64,000 nucleotides of DNA from Chrysogorgia sp. JL179-B06 (GCA_035772405.1 JAYKKM010000149.1:5614001-5678000); one strand, 5' to 3'. Positions 44,501 to 57,491 are shown, numbered from the stretch's first letter. The notes: a model not told the origin generated them from the letters alone. Numbers and translations: made by a program.

Positions 44501-45300
44501 GGCTTCTGTTGAACAAAAGGCTAAACATAATGAATACAAAAATAATTATAGAGCATCTAAGGCTTCTGTTGAACAAAAGGCTAAACTTAGTGAATACAAG
44601 AAAAACTATAGAGCATCTAAGGCCTCTGTTGAACAAAAGGCTAAACATAGTGAATACAAGAACAACTATAGAGCATCTAAGGCGTCTGTTGAACAAAAGG
44701 CTAAACATAATGAATACCAAAATAATTATAGAGCATCTAAGGCTTCTACAGAACAAAAGGCTAAACATAGTGAATACAAGAAAACCTATTGAACATCTAA
44801 GGCTTCTGTTGAACAAAAGGCTCAACATAATGAATACAAGAAAAACTATAGAGCATCTAAGGCTTCTGTTGAACAAAAGGCTAAACATAGTGAATACAAG
44901 AAAAACTATAGAGCATCTAAGGCTTCTGTTGAACAAAAGGCTAAACATAGTGTATACAAGAAAAACTACAGAGCATCTAAGGCTTCTGTTGAACAAAATG
45001 CCAAAAACAATGCTTATGTGAAAAGTTATAGACAAAAGTCTAATAAAAATATTCAATTCTGTATTTCAAAGTTTCATGAAATTGTATCACAAGGTCCTCT
45101 ATACATTTGTAGCTGATGCGATCAGTTATGGTATAAACATAGTGTACATACTGCCGATAGACTTAGACAGTCCAACCCTGATATAGACAAGTATCTTTGT
45201 AACAAGACAAGTGTCAATAATATTGAGTGGGTTTGTAAAACATGCTACAATCAACTGAGATACATTTTCATATTCTAGTGGAGATCGTGTACCCTATCCA
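41527..45300 (+). mobile_element. Helitron-type relic: OTU domain, giant repeat, zinc-finger segment
   Basis: Plus strand. 41527-41890 encodes an OTU cysteine-protease-like part (FTSAIYGDSSHHLEIRAAG; SMQGTWADHIIIRAVADAMN) with several stops. A linker with many Ser/Asn/Lys follows, then the 60-bp repeat array, then a segment at 45045-45290 (FHEIVSQGPLYICS, stop, CDQLWYKHSV ... IEWVCKTCYNQL) with Cys pairs typical of the region before the Rep/helicase of Helitron-like proteins. Rep and helicase domains are absent. The order OTU - repeat - zinc segment is inferred to derive from one Helitron ORF. Confidence 0.6.
42180..45055 (+). repeat. 60-bp coding tandem array (about 47 units of 20 residues)
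   Basis: Unit of exactly 60 bp, one frame reading ASKASVEQKAKHSEYKKNYR. The longest open stretch in that frame is 43674-44792. Two main variants exist (SVEQK and STEQN). Small indels at about 42612, 42755, 42985, 43402 and 43785 change frame, and a 360-bp higher-order unit repeats at 44161 and 44521. An AT-rich insert lies at 42243-42318. Long frames on other strands or phases of this array are by-products. Confidence 0.95.
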
Positions 45301-45750
45301 TTCATATCAGATAAAACATAAAAAAGCATATGAAAATAAAATTTTGCTAATGTACCCATGCGCCGGCCATTTCGGTCACAGCTTCTAGGTTCATTGATTT
45401 TGAAACAGTCAATGTTAGTGCAATTACGTACAGTATATACTAATATATTCAAATGTTATTAAATCAAAAGTTCAAAGACAATCATAAGTCAATTTTTGCC
45501 ACACACCTTCCCCTATATCAAACATAAAATGCTCCAGATTGTATTTTGCATTAGACATTGAGTTATTTATTATTAATATTTGTAAGTTTAGATTCAAGTC
45601 AACTGCATTAAAAGTTTATAACAAAATGGCATGGTTTTCGAAATCAAATACCTCCAACAAAGGACGTTAATTTATACAGTCCTAATTAACTCAAAATGAT
45701 TAGAGTTAATTGCTCATAATTTTGACTCCATTTTTACAGTGATTAACTGT
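45301..45750. other. Intergenic, nothing recognised
   Basis: AT-rich sequence without supported features. Confidence 0.5.
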
Positions 45751-45928
45751 AATAGACCTCTTTACCTTGGTTGTTTGTTGACCCACTTCATACCACGTGA
45801 TTCCACACTTGTGAGTTGATTCTTTTATATCTAAATATTTTAGATGTTCATCATAAAAGAACAATTTTCAACGGAATGTCATGTGGTCTGAAATGAGCAA
45901 TTTGCATACGAAGGTAAAGAGGTCTATT
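45751..45928. mobile_element. 178-bp MITE with 18-bp perfect terminal inverted repeats
   Basis: AATAGACCTCTTTACCTT at the left and its exact complement at the right; AT-rich interior with a further small palindrome (ATCTAAATATTTTAGAT). Target duplication unclear. Confidence 0.8.
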
Positions 45929-46392
45929 AACTTTTGCTCTTTAATGATTATTCTCAACTCAAAATCTATATGAAATGTCTATCTTTTACAGCACTCCTAT
46001 TCTACACCCCGTAGATACATGCAGTCCCAGACTGCCGATTTTTTCAAGCTGTTAGCTATCAGTTACAAAAATATTTGTGTAGGTATGTCAGAGGCTGTTA
46101 ATCAAGTTTTCATTATATATATAGAATGAGTTCTTAGAGTTAGTACTTCAAAATATATCGAGGTCGGAACATTTCACTTTTGGCATGGCGTCATGGCGAC
46201 TAAAAACAAAACAAAAACGTGAGCCTGTCAATCAGACATCACGAAATCACTCTTTGAAGGGCTTTCGCTCGAAATTGAATAGTCCTCTTACACACGATTT
46301 TTTACATGTATTTCTAACACTACCTATAGTGCCTACACAGTACCCAGAACAACATTTTTATCGTACTCTTCAATAAAACAGCCATATACATG

Positions 46393-46507
46393 TTAGCAAA
46401 GTGAAAAGGTGGTAAACTGCCAATAATTTAGTGACGAGATACTGACGTTTCGAGCGGAGCCATTCATTAAATTCTTGGCAGTTTACCACCTTTTCACTTT
46501 GCTATAT
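46393..46507. repeat. Second copy of the palindromic hammerhead-like repeat
   Basis: Inverted arms TAGCAAAGTGAAAAGGTGG ... complement, enclosing GACGTTTCGAGCGGAGCC. Same family as 25517-25704, with one half shortened, so the ribozyme core is incomplete. The shared flank (AGAGTGCTGC.TAGACAG) follows at 46510-46545. Confidence 0.8.
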
Positions 46508-46924
46508 ATTCAAAACACTGTCTATGCAGCACTCTACTTTTTTACTACTTTCATATACATGTTAGTTATGTTAACAATTTGTTATTGTTCGTTGTAAGTG
46601 TTGTACTGTATAGTATATACATTTTGAAATACTTAACAGAGAGATTATGCTATATACCATTAGAAAGCCAACGAAAAATCACAATCGTAGTGCAAGTTTA
46701 AAGTTTGTAACTATCATGGAACAATTTAAAAAATTGAATTAGCTTATACAGTACTGGTAGTTTAGGGTGCAAAAACATGCAGACTATACTGGGGTTTATA
46801 CAACCTTGGCCTGGCCTACAATTTTGTAGCATAAACAAGCATTACAGTACTGTACTATACTTGTCAGTGTTAATATATACACTGCTGCAGTGAATAAAGG
46901 AGAGCTCGGAGTATGAGACAGACG

Positions 46925-47320
46925 ATACATGGATGATTGTTATGCAAGCTCATATTCTCAGAAAAATTATTCTTAGTCCCAGACAGGAATTGAACCTGTA
47001 ACTTTCTGATTGCTGGTGAGACCCTCTAACCATTGAGCCACCCGAGACTCAAATGAAGAGTGAAGGTTACAATGATGTACTGATTCAATTGAAATATGTA
47101 TACTTCCTATGTGCATTACTGATATATAGTGACTGCCGCATAGGCAGTATATATATCATTCAAATCAGTATATCATTGTGACCTTCTCTCTCCATCTGAC
47201 TCTTGATGCCTCAATGGTTAGAAGCAGTCACCGCAGGCAATCAGAAGGTTATAATTTTTTCACCCGGGAATAGTTTTTTTCTGAGGATATGAGCTTAATC
47301 ATAGTTAATAGCTTAATTGA
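46925..47320. repeat. Inverted pair of tRNA-like SINE copies
   Basis: A minus copy (46960-47060, with CCCAGACAGGAATTGAACC) and a degenerate plus copy (47195-47300, CCTCAATGGTTAGAAGC ... GGCAATCAGAAGGTTA) face each other around a spacer with inverted ends. Same family as 61796-61900. Confidence 0.65.
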
Positions 47321-47764
47321 CGTCCATGTGTTGTATACTAACTGGTATGTATTCCGGAAATAATCTTTGTTTACTCCATCCATTACGGAACATGTTAGGA
47401 CTATAGTAGATGGCCTACTGCGCCACAACTTATTGTGTCTGTTAATAAGCTTGGACAATGCTGGTCGTTAGGCTTGTAATGTAAAATACAGCTTATATAG
47501 GATTATTTGACATTGGGTGTGTTGACACTAAATATGTGAGCAGAAATTGTTAGGGATTGAACAAGTGCTGTGTCAGCTAGATCATTGTCAACAAGTATCA
47601 AATTGGCATGTCATCCTGAATATATGTTGTTATATCTGTGCAAGCATGGTGATATATAATTTAGATACTATAGTACAAGTACAATGCCATGTGCTTTGTT
47701 ACATGGCTTTTGTATTAATAACCATCAAAATATGGTATCTACAATCTGCATTAGCTAGGCATTA

Positions 47765-47767
47765 TTG

Positions 47768-47818
<51 letters not shown>
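47765..47818. repeat. (TTA)n microsatellite
   Basis: About 18 TTA/ATT repeats. Confidence 0.95.
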
Positions 47819-47819
<1 letters not shown>

Positions 47820-47820
<1 letters not shown>

Positions 47821-50299
47821 AAATTATAATATTTATACTGGATCGCCCCTTCAGCTAACACTGGTATCAATATATGGTGGTCTTAATTGTTTCCTAACAA
47901 ACTAAAGTTATTACAAATATAAACACATATTCATATATGTACAGTACAATATGTTACAAAAAAACTCAAAAGTTATATATCCTGCACATATATTGTCAAT
48001 TAAGGCAATTGATAATGGTGCTACAACATGTATGATGAACAGACTCATTGAGATATGAAAAATAGTTCTTTAGATATGATGTTAAAATACCTTCTCAGAA
48101 TTTCTTATCTATCATTACACAATGTATCTTTAGTTCCAATTACAAAAGGTACAAATCCTAGTATTTCTATTAACCGATCAGTTTCAAGTCCTGAGTTAGG
48201 AATGATCAGTTTCCCTGCGCTGCATTGAGACCTCTCAAGAATATAAAATATTAAGTTATATCCACATCCATGCCAGCTCGACATCACAGTAGACCAAATT
48301 GTGGATCCAATTTGAATGAACCCTATAGATTTGCACTATATGTACCACCTATTTGATTTGTTTAAAGGGCACGGCCATTGTATGATAAAGATGCACATTC
48401 TTCCTTCAAGTTTCAGCAGCCTTTGGTGTCTGTTTCATGAATCATCAACAGTGTGAAAAAAGTAATTTATTTCTTAGTTATTGATGGTAGAAACAGCACT
48501 TACCCACTATTCTGTTGCTGCACCCAAGAATTAAAAAAGATTGGGCTTCATGTATTTAGTTTGATGTTTTATGAAACAATTAAATTCAGACAATACAAAG
48601 ATTTCAGCAATATTGTCTACTGGAAATTATTTATTCAGTGTATTTATTAAATGAATGGGCTATTATCTAATTCAAGTAAAAGAAGTAACCTGTAAGCAAC
48701 TACGCTATAAACATTTCAAACAGCAAGAGGGCGAGGGGTTGTTGCGTATACGTATTTATAGTACATTGATGGTCTTTATTTACGCATGTGTGTTATTATA
48801 TATATTGCATATAATGGAACAGCTTAATTTGATGAGTTATAGAAAGCTAGGTACTCGGCACAGCAACTTCCGACATCAGGAACCTCGTTAACCTTAATCC
48901 GCAATCCATTTCGAGGTTTCTGGCTATCAGAACTGTGTATCGCCCGAAGGCGCGGGGGGCGAAGGTGCTGGGGGCGAGGGTGATAATCTCGACGGGGTAC
49001 AATGTCCTGTCGCTTGTGTTTGGGCGATTAAATTTCTGCATAATGTTTGTGGAAAATATAAATATATGTACAGTATATCCATCATCCGGACTACCGGACC
49101 GCGGACATTGGTTGGCTGGTTACGGAGCAAAAAGTATGACCAAAAGCACAGGGAAAACACCAGCCATCAACGCGACATACGGCTTGCTAAGAGAAAAACA
49201 CAGCGATACTATAAGGTCAAAAGACCGTAAACAAAGGCGACAAGTTTGTACCCTGGGGCCAACCCTCCTGCCTGCGACCCAGGGTAACAAGTTTGGTGAT
49301 GCTTACAAATTTTAAATAGCGTAGAGTCTGCCTGCTATTAATAGCTCAAAAAGCGGACAAACAAACCAAATTTGACTCACAAATTATTGCAAATGAGCTA
49401 TTTTATTTTGTTATGGCCGCAAGAATTATGGGTAAAAGCGGACATTAAACATCGATGCTGACGTCATCTCGACGGAGCGCTATTAAAAGTGAACAGACAC
49501 TGCAGGTAAGCGACCGGACTTCGCTATCTTTAATAGTCAGGCTTGGTCACTTGGAGAGATCAGTAACGTAAAGAGAAGTTGTAAGCAGAACGAGGAGTAT
49601 TACGAGCACATTACAGTACAGGTACAGTTAGTAAAATATTATTGATTGATTTGATACAGTAGATGCATGGTAATCACAAGTCAATCCTCATGTCGAGTGA
49701 AAGACTTTTAAATGTGAAAGTAAATAATGCACGATTAAAGAATTAGTGCTGTTTATAAAGAATCAATGAATTTAGTATTTAGAGTGAAGACAAGAATGTA
49801 TACACCATTTAAATTATTATCCTGAAAACTAGCCATCCATCTCATTCGTTCCACTCTAAGAGAGACCGAATTAGACGGACGGCTTTTCAGGCTAAATCAT
49901 GTGCTTTATATACGGTAATATTGCAGATTGATAAATAGAGGATATTACACTTTATCTTTGAGTGGTGAAAACAATATTTTATGAACGAGCGAAAAGCGAA
50001 GGAATAAAATATTGTTTTAACCACGAGAAGATAAAATTCATATCGTCATGCCACGTACCTTATAATTTTCTTTTTATCATATAGATTCAATGCAAAAGGT
50101 GGGAAAATGTTTAATCATGTGATCGATATCTTCACGAGTGAGGATATGGAAAATATGTCACTCATGCATATTTCTTACTAAAACACTCTCATCTATACTG
50201 TATATAGAATAACAAATGTTAATACACACTTTGAATGGCAGATTTTATAATTTAATTTAAATTATTCATCACCGGCCTTGCTTCACTCGATCTGTCATG
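47820..50299. other. Intergenic, no gene supported
   Basis: Contains a copy of a repeat also seen at 35280-35460 (48755-48940; GGTACTCGGCACAGC). At 49462-49505 a GACGTCAT site, a TATTAAAAG box and CAG/GTAAGCG in succession look like a promoter plus first-exon donor, but no downstream exon is recognised. Confidence 0.4.
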
Positions 50300-50304
50300 A
50301 TAAT

Positions 50305-50695
50305 TGTAATATCACGTGACACTGACGTCTGAACGGGAAAGGCTAAAAGGGATGACTCAAAAGGACCTTTCTGTTTTTTCCTGGTTTTTATTTTTCGTTA
50401 GGTTATGGATAGCTACGGTTAGGGCTAGGTTTAAGGTTAGGGTCAAGGTTAGGATCAAGGGTATGGTTGGGATTAGGATTAAGATTGAGATTAGGGTTAG
50501 GATTAGTAGTTCTAAAAAATGTAAAGGTCCTTTTGAGTCATCCCTTTTAGCCTTCACCCGTCTGAACAGTCGAACTCGTGGCCATTGATTTACTCTGTCT
50601 TATATCTTTACTCTTTAGTAGTAGTCCAGTTCATATTAAATGTTTAAGGTCTAAATAAAAAGTTCTATTCAAATACAAACACAAGAAGTATTACA
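50305..50695 (+). repeat. 5' LTR, enlarged by a nested MITE
   Basis: Matches the 159-bp 3' LTR except for the insertion at 50334-50560 with its target duplication. Confidence 0.93.
50334..50560. mobile_element. 227-bp MITE with telomere-like interior, inside the 5' LTR
   Basis: Terminal inverted repeats of over 30 bp (starting CGGG ... GGCTAAAAGGGATGACTC), flanked by TCTGAA at 50328-50333 and 50561-50566. The interior on the plus strand is a degenerate GGTTAG/TTAGGG-type array (50399-50513). Confidence 0.88.
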
Positions 50696-50739
50696 TGGTT
50701 GTCAGAAGTGGGATTTTGAATAGAAAAAAACAAGACAAG

Positions 50740-51590
50740 ATGAGTGATCCAGCGCTAACAGGCTTTGAGCCGCCAAAAATGAATTGGAAACTGGATACAG
50801 ACCTGACCTGCCAACACGCTTCAAGAGATTTCGCCAGAGATGTAACCCAGGCGCGGATTTAGAAGTTAGTCGCATAAATTAGATTTAGAATTTGCAATTC
50901 AAAATACCTGTGAATAACAATCCTATTGGATAGGTTGTTGTTCTGAATTATTCTTAAGAAAAGCATAACCAATAGGGTTGTTCATGGAGTGTCTAATTTA
51001 TGCGACTAACTTCTAAATCCGCGCCTGATGTAACCTGCTGTTCGACGGACCGCTAAATAAACGCACGATTGAGCAGAAATGCAACTACTTACTTTTGTGG
51101 TCTGGAGACCACGGCATAGATCTTTACAATGAACTCAACGATGAACAGAAGAAAGACATCAACGAATATTGGAGGCGCTTCGAAAGCCACATTGAACCGC
51201 AAGCGAATTATATCCTAAACCGATATTATCTCCGGAGTTTACAGCAAAATGATCAAACACTCGCCGATTTCCTCACCGAAGCCAGACTACTCATCCAGAA
51301 CTGTAATTATCCAGTAGATCTACACGATCAACTCATACGAGACACCCTCGTATTCGGAACAAAATCTGAAATCGTGAGAAAGAAATGCATCACCGAAGCC
51401 GAAGGCAACAACCCGGCTCACATTTGCCAGAGCTCAAGAAATAGCCCGTACAGAGGAAGCCACTCGCTTTCAGCTTCAAGCAATGAAAGATAAACCGCAA
51501 GGATCCTGTGAAGTCGACTCTATTAAAGATCACAACCAACATGGTAAGAGAAACAATTATAAACCATCTTACTATAAAACATGATACTGC
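50740..51590 (+). pseudogene. Gypsy gag, interrupted
   Basis: ATG at 50740 opens MSDPALTGFEPPKMNWK. A MITE splits the frame after RDVT. The continuation (KCNYLLLWSGDHGIDLYNEL; LRSLQQNDQTLADFLTEARLLI) is a typical Gypsy capsid region in 51060-51490, after which a shift near 51415 moves the frame. Confidence 0.75.
50848..51027. mobile_element. 180-bp hAT-type MITE
   Basis: 36-bp perfect terminal inverted repeats starting CAGGCGCGGATTTAGAAG; 8-bp target duplication ATGTAACC at 50840-50847 and 51028-51035. Inserted in gag. Confidence 0.95.
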
Positions 51591-51614
51591 CCGTACAGTA
51601 TAAAACACCTCGAG

Positions 51615-52310
51615 GTGAACACAATAGAAATGCCTTTCACAAACAGTCGACGAAACAGTGCCAAAGATGTGGCCACCCTAAAAACAAAAAACTCAAAGCA
51701 ATGTCCAGCAACTGATGTAGAATGTTTCCACTGCCATAAAATTGGTCACTTTAGCAAGATGTGTAGAAGCAAGACAAATCTTAATGAAATACAAGGTCAA
51801 GTTCGCGAAAACAACACACTTACAAGTTCGGTGTCAGATAACACCGGAAGTGTTTTCCTCGGAACACTCGAAACCGAAAACAATTCCTCAACTCGCAGCA
51901 AAGTACGTCTAAAGTTAACAGCGTTAACCAGAAACAACGGCGCACGAAAGTCCTGCCAAGTATTCAAGTTACAACAGAGTCATATCACAAACGCACCACA
52001 CAACTTATCTGTAAAGTTGATAATGTCATATCCAAAAAAGATTTCGACCGAATCCTCGCTAGACCCGAATGTAAACGCCTGAAGCCAACAGAATGTAGAA
52101 TCACAGCATATGGAGGCCAAGAAATAAAAAGCTTGGGTATTTGCAAGCTATACATCCACCACGACGGAGCGATCAGAGAAGCAAATTTCAACGTCACTGA
52201 AATACTTGGCCCAGCCATGTTCAGCTGTGAAACATGTGAAGATCTAGGACTAGTACAATTCAACTGCAGCCTTGAAACAGATGAGCATGTCAAGCAACCT
52301 GGAAGAGTTT
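51615..52310 (+). pseudogene. Gypsy nucleocapsid zinc knuckle and protease region
   Basis: The CCHC knuckle CFHCHKIGHFSKMC lies at about 51721-51763. The downstream protease region is spread over several frames (ITAYGGQEIKSLGICKLYI; FNVTEILGPAMFSCETCEDLGL). Frameshifted. Confidence 0.7.
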
Positions 52311-52563
52311 GAAGATTGTTTCCAAGGACTTGGAACTTTCAACATGAAACCGTACCACATTACTCTGGACCCAACTGCTGAACCAGTCATCCATGCACCA
52401 CGAACAGTACCTATCCACCTTCAGGAGCTGTACGAAGAAGAAATAAACAACACGATACAACTTGGTGTCATTGTGCCAGTGAATGAACCCACAGACTGGG
52501 TAAATAGTATCGTCTTATCTGAAACAAAGAATGAGAAAGCAGGGACCGCGGAGCAGGGGGGCT

Positions 52564-52636
<73 letters not shown>

Positions 52637-53395
52637 CTTAGCTCCCCAATAATTTTCCAAACATGTGATTTTTATATAGCGATTTTTATATAGCCCTAAT
52701 TATAGCGTTCGCTAGCCCCCCCCCCCCCCCCCCCCAATCCAAAAATTGTTCCGCGGTCCCTGGAAAGGTGAAGTAACCAAAGTCAGAGTATGCCTAGACC
52801 CACGAGATCTTAACAAATCCATAAAGAGAGAACACTACTACACAAAGACTGTGGATGAAGTAGTGATCCAAGTCCACAACGCCAAATTCTTTACAATAAT
52901 CGACACATCCAAGGGCTACTGGCATGTTCCACTAGACACACAGAGCTCGTTGCTGACAACGTTTAATACCCCATTTGGACAGTACCGATTCACAAGGCTC
53001 CCTTTCGGGACAGTTGTCTCCCAAGACATCTTCCAAAAGCAACTCGACACACCCCTACAAGGCCTTCAAGGTATCACTGGAATTGCTGATGACACATTCG
53101 TCCATGGTGCCACCGAAGAAGAGCACGACAGGAATTTGGTCAACCTCATGAAGAGAGCAAGAGAATAGGGAATCAAGTTTAACCAAGCCAAGCTACAGTT
53201 CAAGTGCTCGAAAGTCAGCTTCTTTGGACACACATGGACCCCAGAAGGAATACAACCTGATAACAGGAAGATATCTGCCATATTGGCTATGAAACCACCT
53301 GAAAATGCTAAAGATCTTCAGAGCTTCCTTGGTCTTGTGAACTATCTGACACGATTTTCCAGCAGCTTGGCAACCATCACAGCACCATTACGAGA
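52272..53395 (+). pseudogene. Gypsy reverse transcriptase, split by a poly-G MITE
   Basis: Fingers part (FNMKPYHITLDPTAEPVIHAPR; LGVIVPVNEPTDWVNSIV) up to 52539. After the MITE it continues with VRVCLDPRDLNKSIKREHYYT, FTIIDTSKGYWHVPLD, FGQYRFTRLPFG and ITGIADDTFVHG (catalytic Asp pair). A stop at 53166-53168 interrupts FKQAKLQFK-type thumb sequence, and a deletion follows NYLTRFSSSLATITAPLREL. Confidence 0.85.
52540..52762. mobile_element. 223-bp MITE with ~69-base poly-G and poly-C runs
   Basis: Ends CAGGGACCGCGGAGCA and TGTTCCGCGGTCCCTG; target duplication GAAAG at 52535-52539 and 52763-52767. A G-run spans about 52567-52635 and a C-run about 52716-52735. Removing it joins two RT parts in frame, which confirms the boundaries. 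Confidence 0.9.
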
Positions 53396-53838
53396 GCTAT
53401 AGACCAAGCACTGACAGACACAGAACGGAACTATACTAACATTGAAAGAGAAACCCTAGCTGTCGTATGGGGGTTAGAACGATTCCACTATTTCATTTAT
53501 GGCAAGCACTGCATCATAAATACCGACCATAAACCATTGTAATCCATTTTTAAGAAGAAACTAGTCAGCTGCCCACCAAGACTACAACGTCTGCTGCTGA
53601 GAGCACTCAAATGTGATGTTACTCTCAAGTATGTAAGAGGAATCAATGTACCCATTGCAGATGCCTTATCGAGAATCAACCCTCAACATGCACCAACAGT
53701 TGGTGAACTACCACAACTAGAAGTCCACCAAATAACCAACACCCTCCCAGCAACACCAGCAAGATTACAACAGATCAGAGAAGAAACAGCCAAAGATGCA
53801 ACCCTTTCCCTTCTCAGGGAAACCATATATCAAGGATG
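53396..53838 (+). pseudogene. Gypsy RNase H and linker
   Basis: Reading in shifted frames gives ALTDTERNYTNIERETLAVVWGLERFHYFIYGKHC and DHKPL, the RNase H core, then the tether region up to the LINE insertion. At least two stops. Confidence 0.7.
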
Positions 53839-54358
53839 GCCTGGTGGGCATTACAGTATATCGTACAAAGAATCGCCCACTACTCGAGTACGCCTCGCCA
53901 GTTTGGGGAGGGATTCCGGATTATCTAGTGAATGAATTGCAGCGAGTGCAGAATCGAAGTTTTGATATCATTGGTGTCCCAAGAAATACATTACCAGCAC
54001 TTGTAAATCGCAGAGACAAGGCAGCAGAAGCAGAACTGCGGCGTGTCCTAAATGATCCAAACCACCCGAACTTTAAGTTTATCAAACCGCGCAAAATACT
54101 TAATATGAATCTTAGATCTGCCTCTTCAGATAAACTGTCTGTGCCACTGTCTCGAACGAGTAGGCACTCTAGTTCTTTCTTACCTCGAGCCACTCGTCTT
54201 ATAGCAAAGAAATAATAATTATTTATTTGCGTTATTATTATTAGTACGCAGTTTTATACATATATATTTATAAATTTATTGAATATTTTTAACAAAACTG
54301 TAAATCCATTGTATGTTTTTAAAAAAGATGGTTAATAAAGCATATTATTATTATTAAT
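53839..54358 (+). mobile_element. 5'-truncated LINE tail inserted in Gypsy pol
   Basis: Encodes the C-terminal end of a non-LTR reverse transcriptase (LLEYASPVWGGIPDYLVNEL; QRVQNRSFDIIGVPR) ending at TAA 54213-54215, then a 3' UTR with AATAAAGC and a (TTA)n tail. The RNase H/integrase frame resumes after it. Confidence 0.8.
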
Positions 54359-54437
54359 ACAGAAGTAATGTGCCATTAAATCCATCCAAGATTATTGGAA
54401 CTTTAGAGAGGAACTAACCATCGAAGATGGCCTCATC

Positions 54438-55499
54438 TTGAAATGTGAACGCCTGATCATACCCAAGCCATTAATACCAGAAATCCTGACCACCATCCAT
54501 CAAGGCCACCAAGGGCAAGAAAAGTGCCTACTAAGAGCCCGAACATGTATATACTGGCCAGGAATCACCAAAGATATCATCCACCTGGTAACAAATTGCG
54601 AATCCTGTCAGAGACACCAAAACAACACACAAAGACAGCCGCTGCTCCAACCAGATCCACCAAGCCGACCTTGGGAGAGATTCAGTTCAGACCTATTTAA
54701 ACACAAAGGGCAACACTACCTCCTGATTGCAGACCAAAATAGCAGATTCCCCATCATTCGCAAGTTAACTAGCACCTCATCACAAGCTATTATCAATCAC
54801 ATGAAAAGTATCTTCGCTGAACATGGTATTCCAACGAAGCTGTTCACAGACAATGGACCACAATACGACTCTGAGGTTTTCCAAGAATTCACCAGACTTT
54901 ATACCATTGAGCATATCACCAGCTCACCACACTATCCACAGTCGAATGGATTTGCCGAACGAATGGTCCAGACTGTCAAACACATACTACAGAAATGTAA
55001 AGAAGAGGATGAAGACCCATACCTTGGAATTCTGTGCTACAGAGCAACACCGTTAGACCACAACCTGAAATCACCTGCAGAACTACTCACTGGTAGAAAA
55101 TTCAAGACTACCCTACCAATGGCACAAAGAGCCCTTCTAGCAGATGGCAACAGGGATGTGATGAAGAACATACAGAAAAAGCAGAAAGAAAGACAAGCCC
55201 ACTACTATAACCTCAACGCAAGATCATTCCAAGAACCACTACAAAAGAAACAACCCATCCATATCCACAACAAGGCCAACCAGACATGGCAACCAGGAAC
55301 CGTCATCGAAGCAACAAAAGAACCAAGATCATATCTAGTCAGATCTGATGACACTGGTGCCATCTACCGGCGAACAAGAGACCACCTTAGGCCCCGACTA
55401 ACTGGACCTACTCGCCTACATACAGAAGAAAACACAACAAGCAACTACACTACAAAAAGTGTACGAACTGTAAAAAATCCAAACAAACTCAACTTATAA
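54438..55499 (+). CDS. Gypsy integrase region
   Basis: 353 codons open, from an internal Met; it is the C-terminal part of the pol polyprotein, not a separate gene. HHCC zinc domain (HQGHQG ... CESCQRH), DDE core (SSDLFKHKGQHYLLIAD; TDNGPQYDSE; GFAERMVQTVKH), and a C-terminal domain (HNKANQTWQPGTVIEATKEPRSYLV). The stop is 72 bp before the 3' LTR. No frame break inside. Confidence 0.85.
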   Translation: MKCERLIIPKPLIPEILTTIHQGHQGQEKCLLRARTCIYWPGITKDIIHLVTNCESCQRHQNNTQRQPLLQPDPPSRPWERFSSDLFKHKGQHYLLIADQNSRFPIIRKLTSTSSQAIINHMKSIFAEHGIPTKLFTDNGPQYDSEVFQEFTRLYTIEHITSSPHYPQSNGFAERMVQTVKHILQKCKEEDEDPYLGILCYRATPLDHNLKSPAELLTGRKFKTTLPMAQRALLADGNRDVMKNIQKKQKERQAHYYNLNARSFQEPLQKKQPIHIHNKANQTWQPGTVIEATKEPRSYLVRSDDTGAIYRRTRDHLRPRLTGPTRLHTEENTTSNYTTKSVRTVKNPNKLNL

Positions 55500-55571
55500 G
55501 TTATTTAAAATAAAACTATATATAATGTGGTGTCTGCAAAAGAACACTAAAAAGTAACAAACAGAAGGGGA

Positions 55572-55730
55572 TGTAATATCACGTGACACTGACGTCATGA
55601 ACAGTCGAACTCGTGGCCATTGATTTACTCTGTCTTATATCTTTACTCTTTAGTAGTAGTCCAGTTCATATTAAATGTTTAAGGTCTAAATAAAACGTTC
55701 TATTCAAATACAAACACAAGAAGTATTACA
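55572..55730 (+). repeat. 3' LTR of the Gypsy element
   Basis: 159 bp, TG...CA ends, contains AAATAAAACG near its end as a possible poly(A) signal. Preceded directly by the purine tract. Confidence 0.93.
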
Positions 55731-55735
55731 ATAAT

Positions 55736-57349
<1,614 letters not shown>

Positions 57350-57491
57350 ATAAGATAAGGCAAATACTGTGATCACTTGGTCAAGAGAGAGCTCTACACA
57401 GCAGTTAATGCTGTGGAGCAATAATACTTGGTTAAGAAGAATAAAAATACAGTTTTAAAAATTCGGTTACTCGAGTTTCACGCTCAAGGCG

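Larger units (their letters stand above)
50305..55730 (+). mobile_element. Gypsy-type LTR retrotransposon with 5-bp target duplication
   Basis: LTRs 50305-50695 and 55572-55730 begin TGTAATATCACGTGAC and end AGTATTACA; the target duplication ATAAT is at 50300-50304 and 55731-55735. Primer-binding-site-like TGGTTGTCAGAAGTGGGAT follows the 5' LTR, and a purine tract (ACAGAAGGGGA) precedes the 3' LTR. Order gag - protease - RT - RNase H - integrase is of Gypsy type. It holds three MITEs and a LINE tail and several stops, so it is inactive. Confidence 0.93.

Noticed and set aside
42272..45056. Long minus-strand and alternative-phase frames (up to 427 codons) across the 60-bp array
   Set aside because: A 60-bp unit without stops in several phases stays open by periodicity alone. 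The plus frame with ASKASVEQKAKHSEYKKNYR matches the Helitron-type context and is the one kept.
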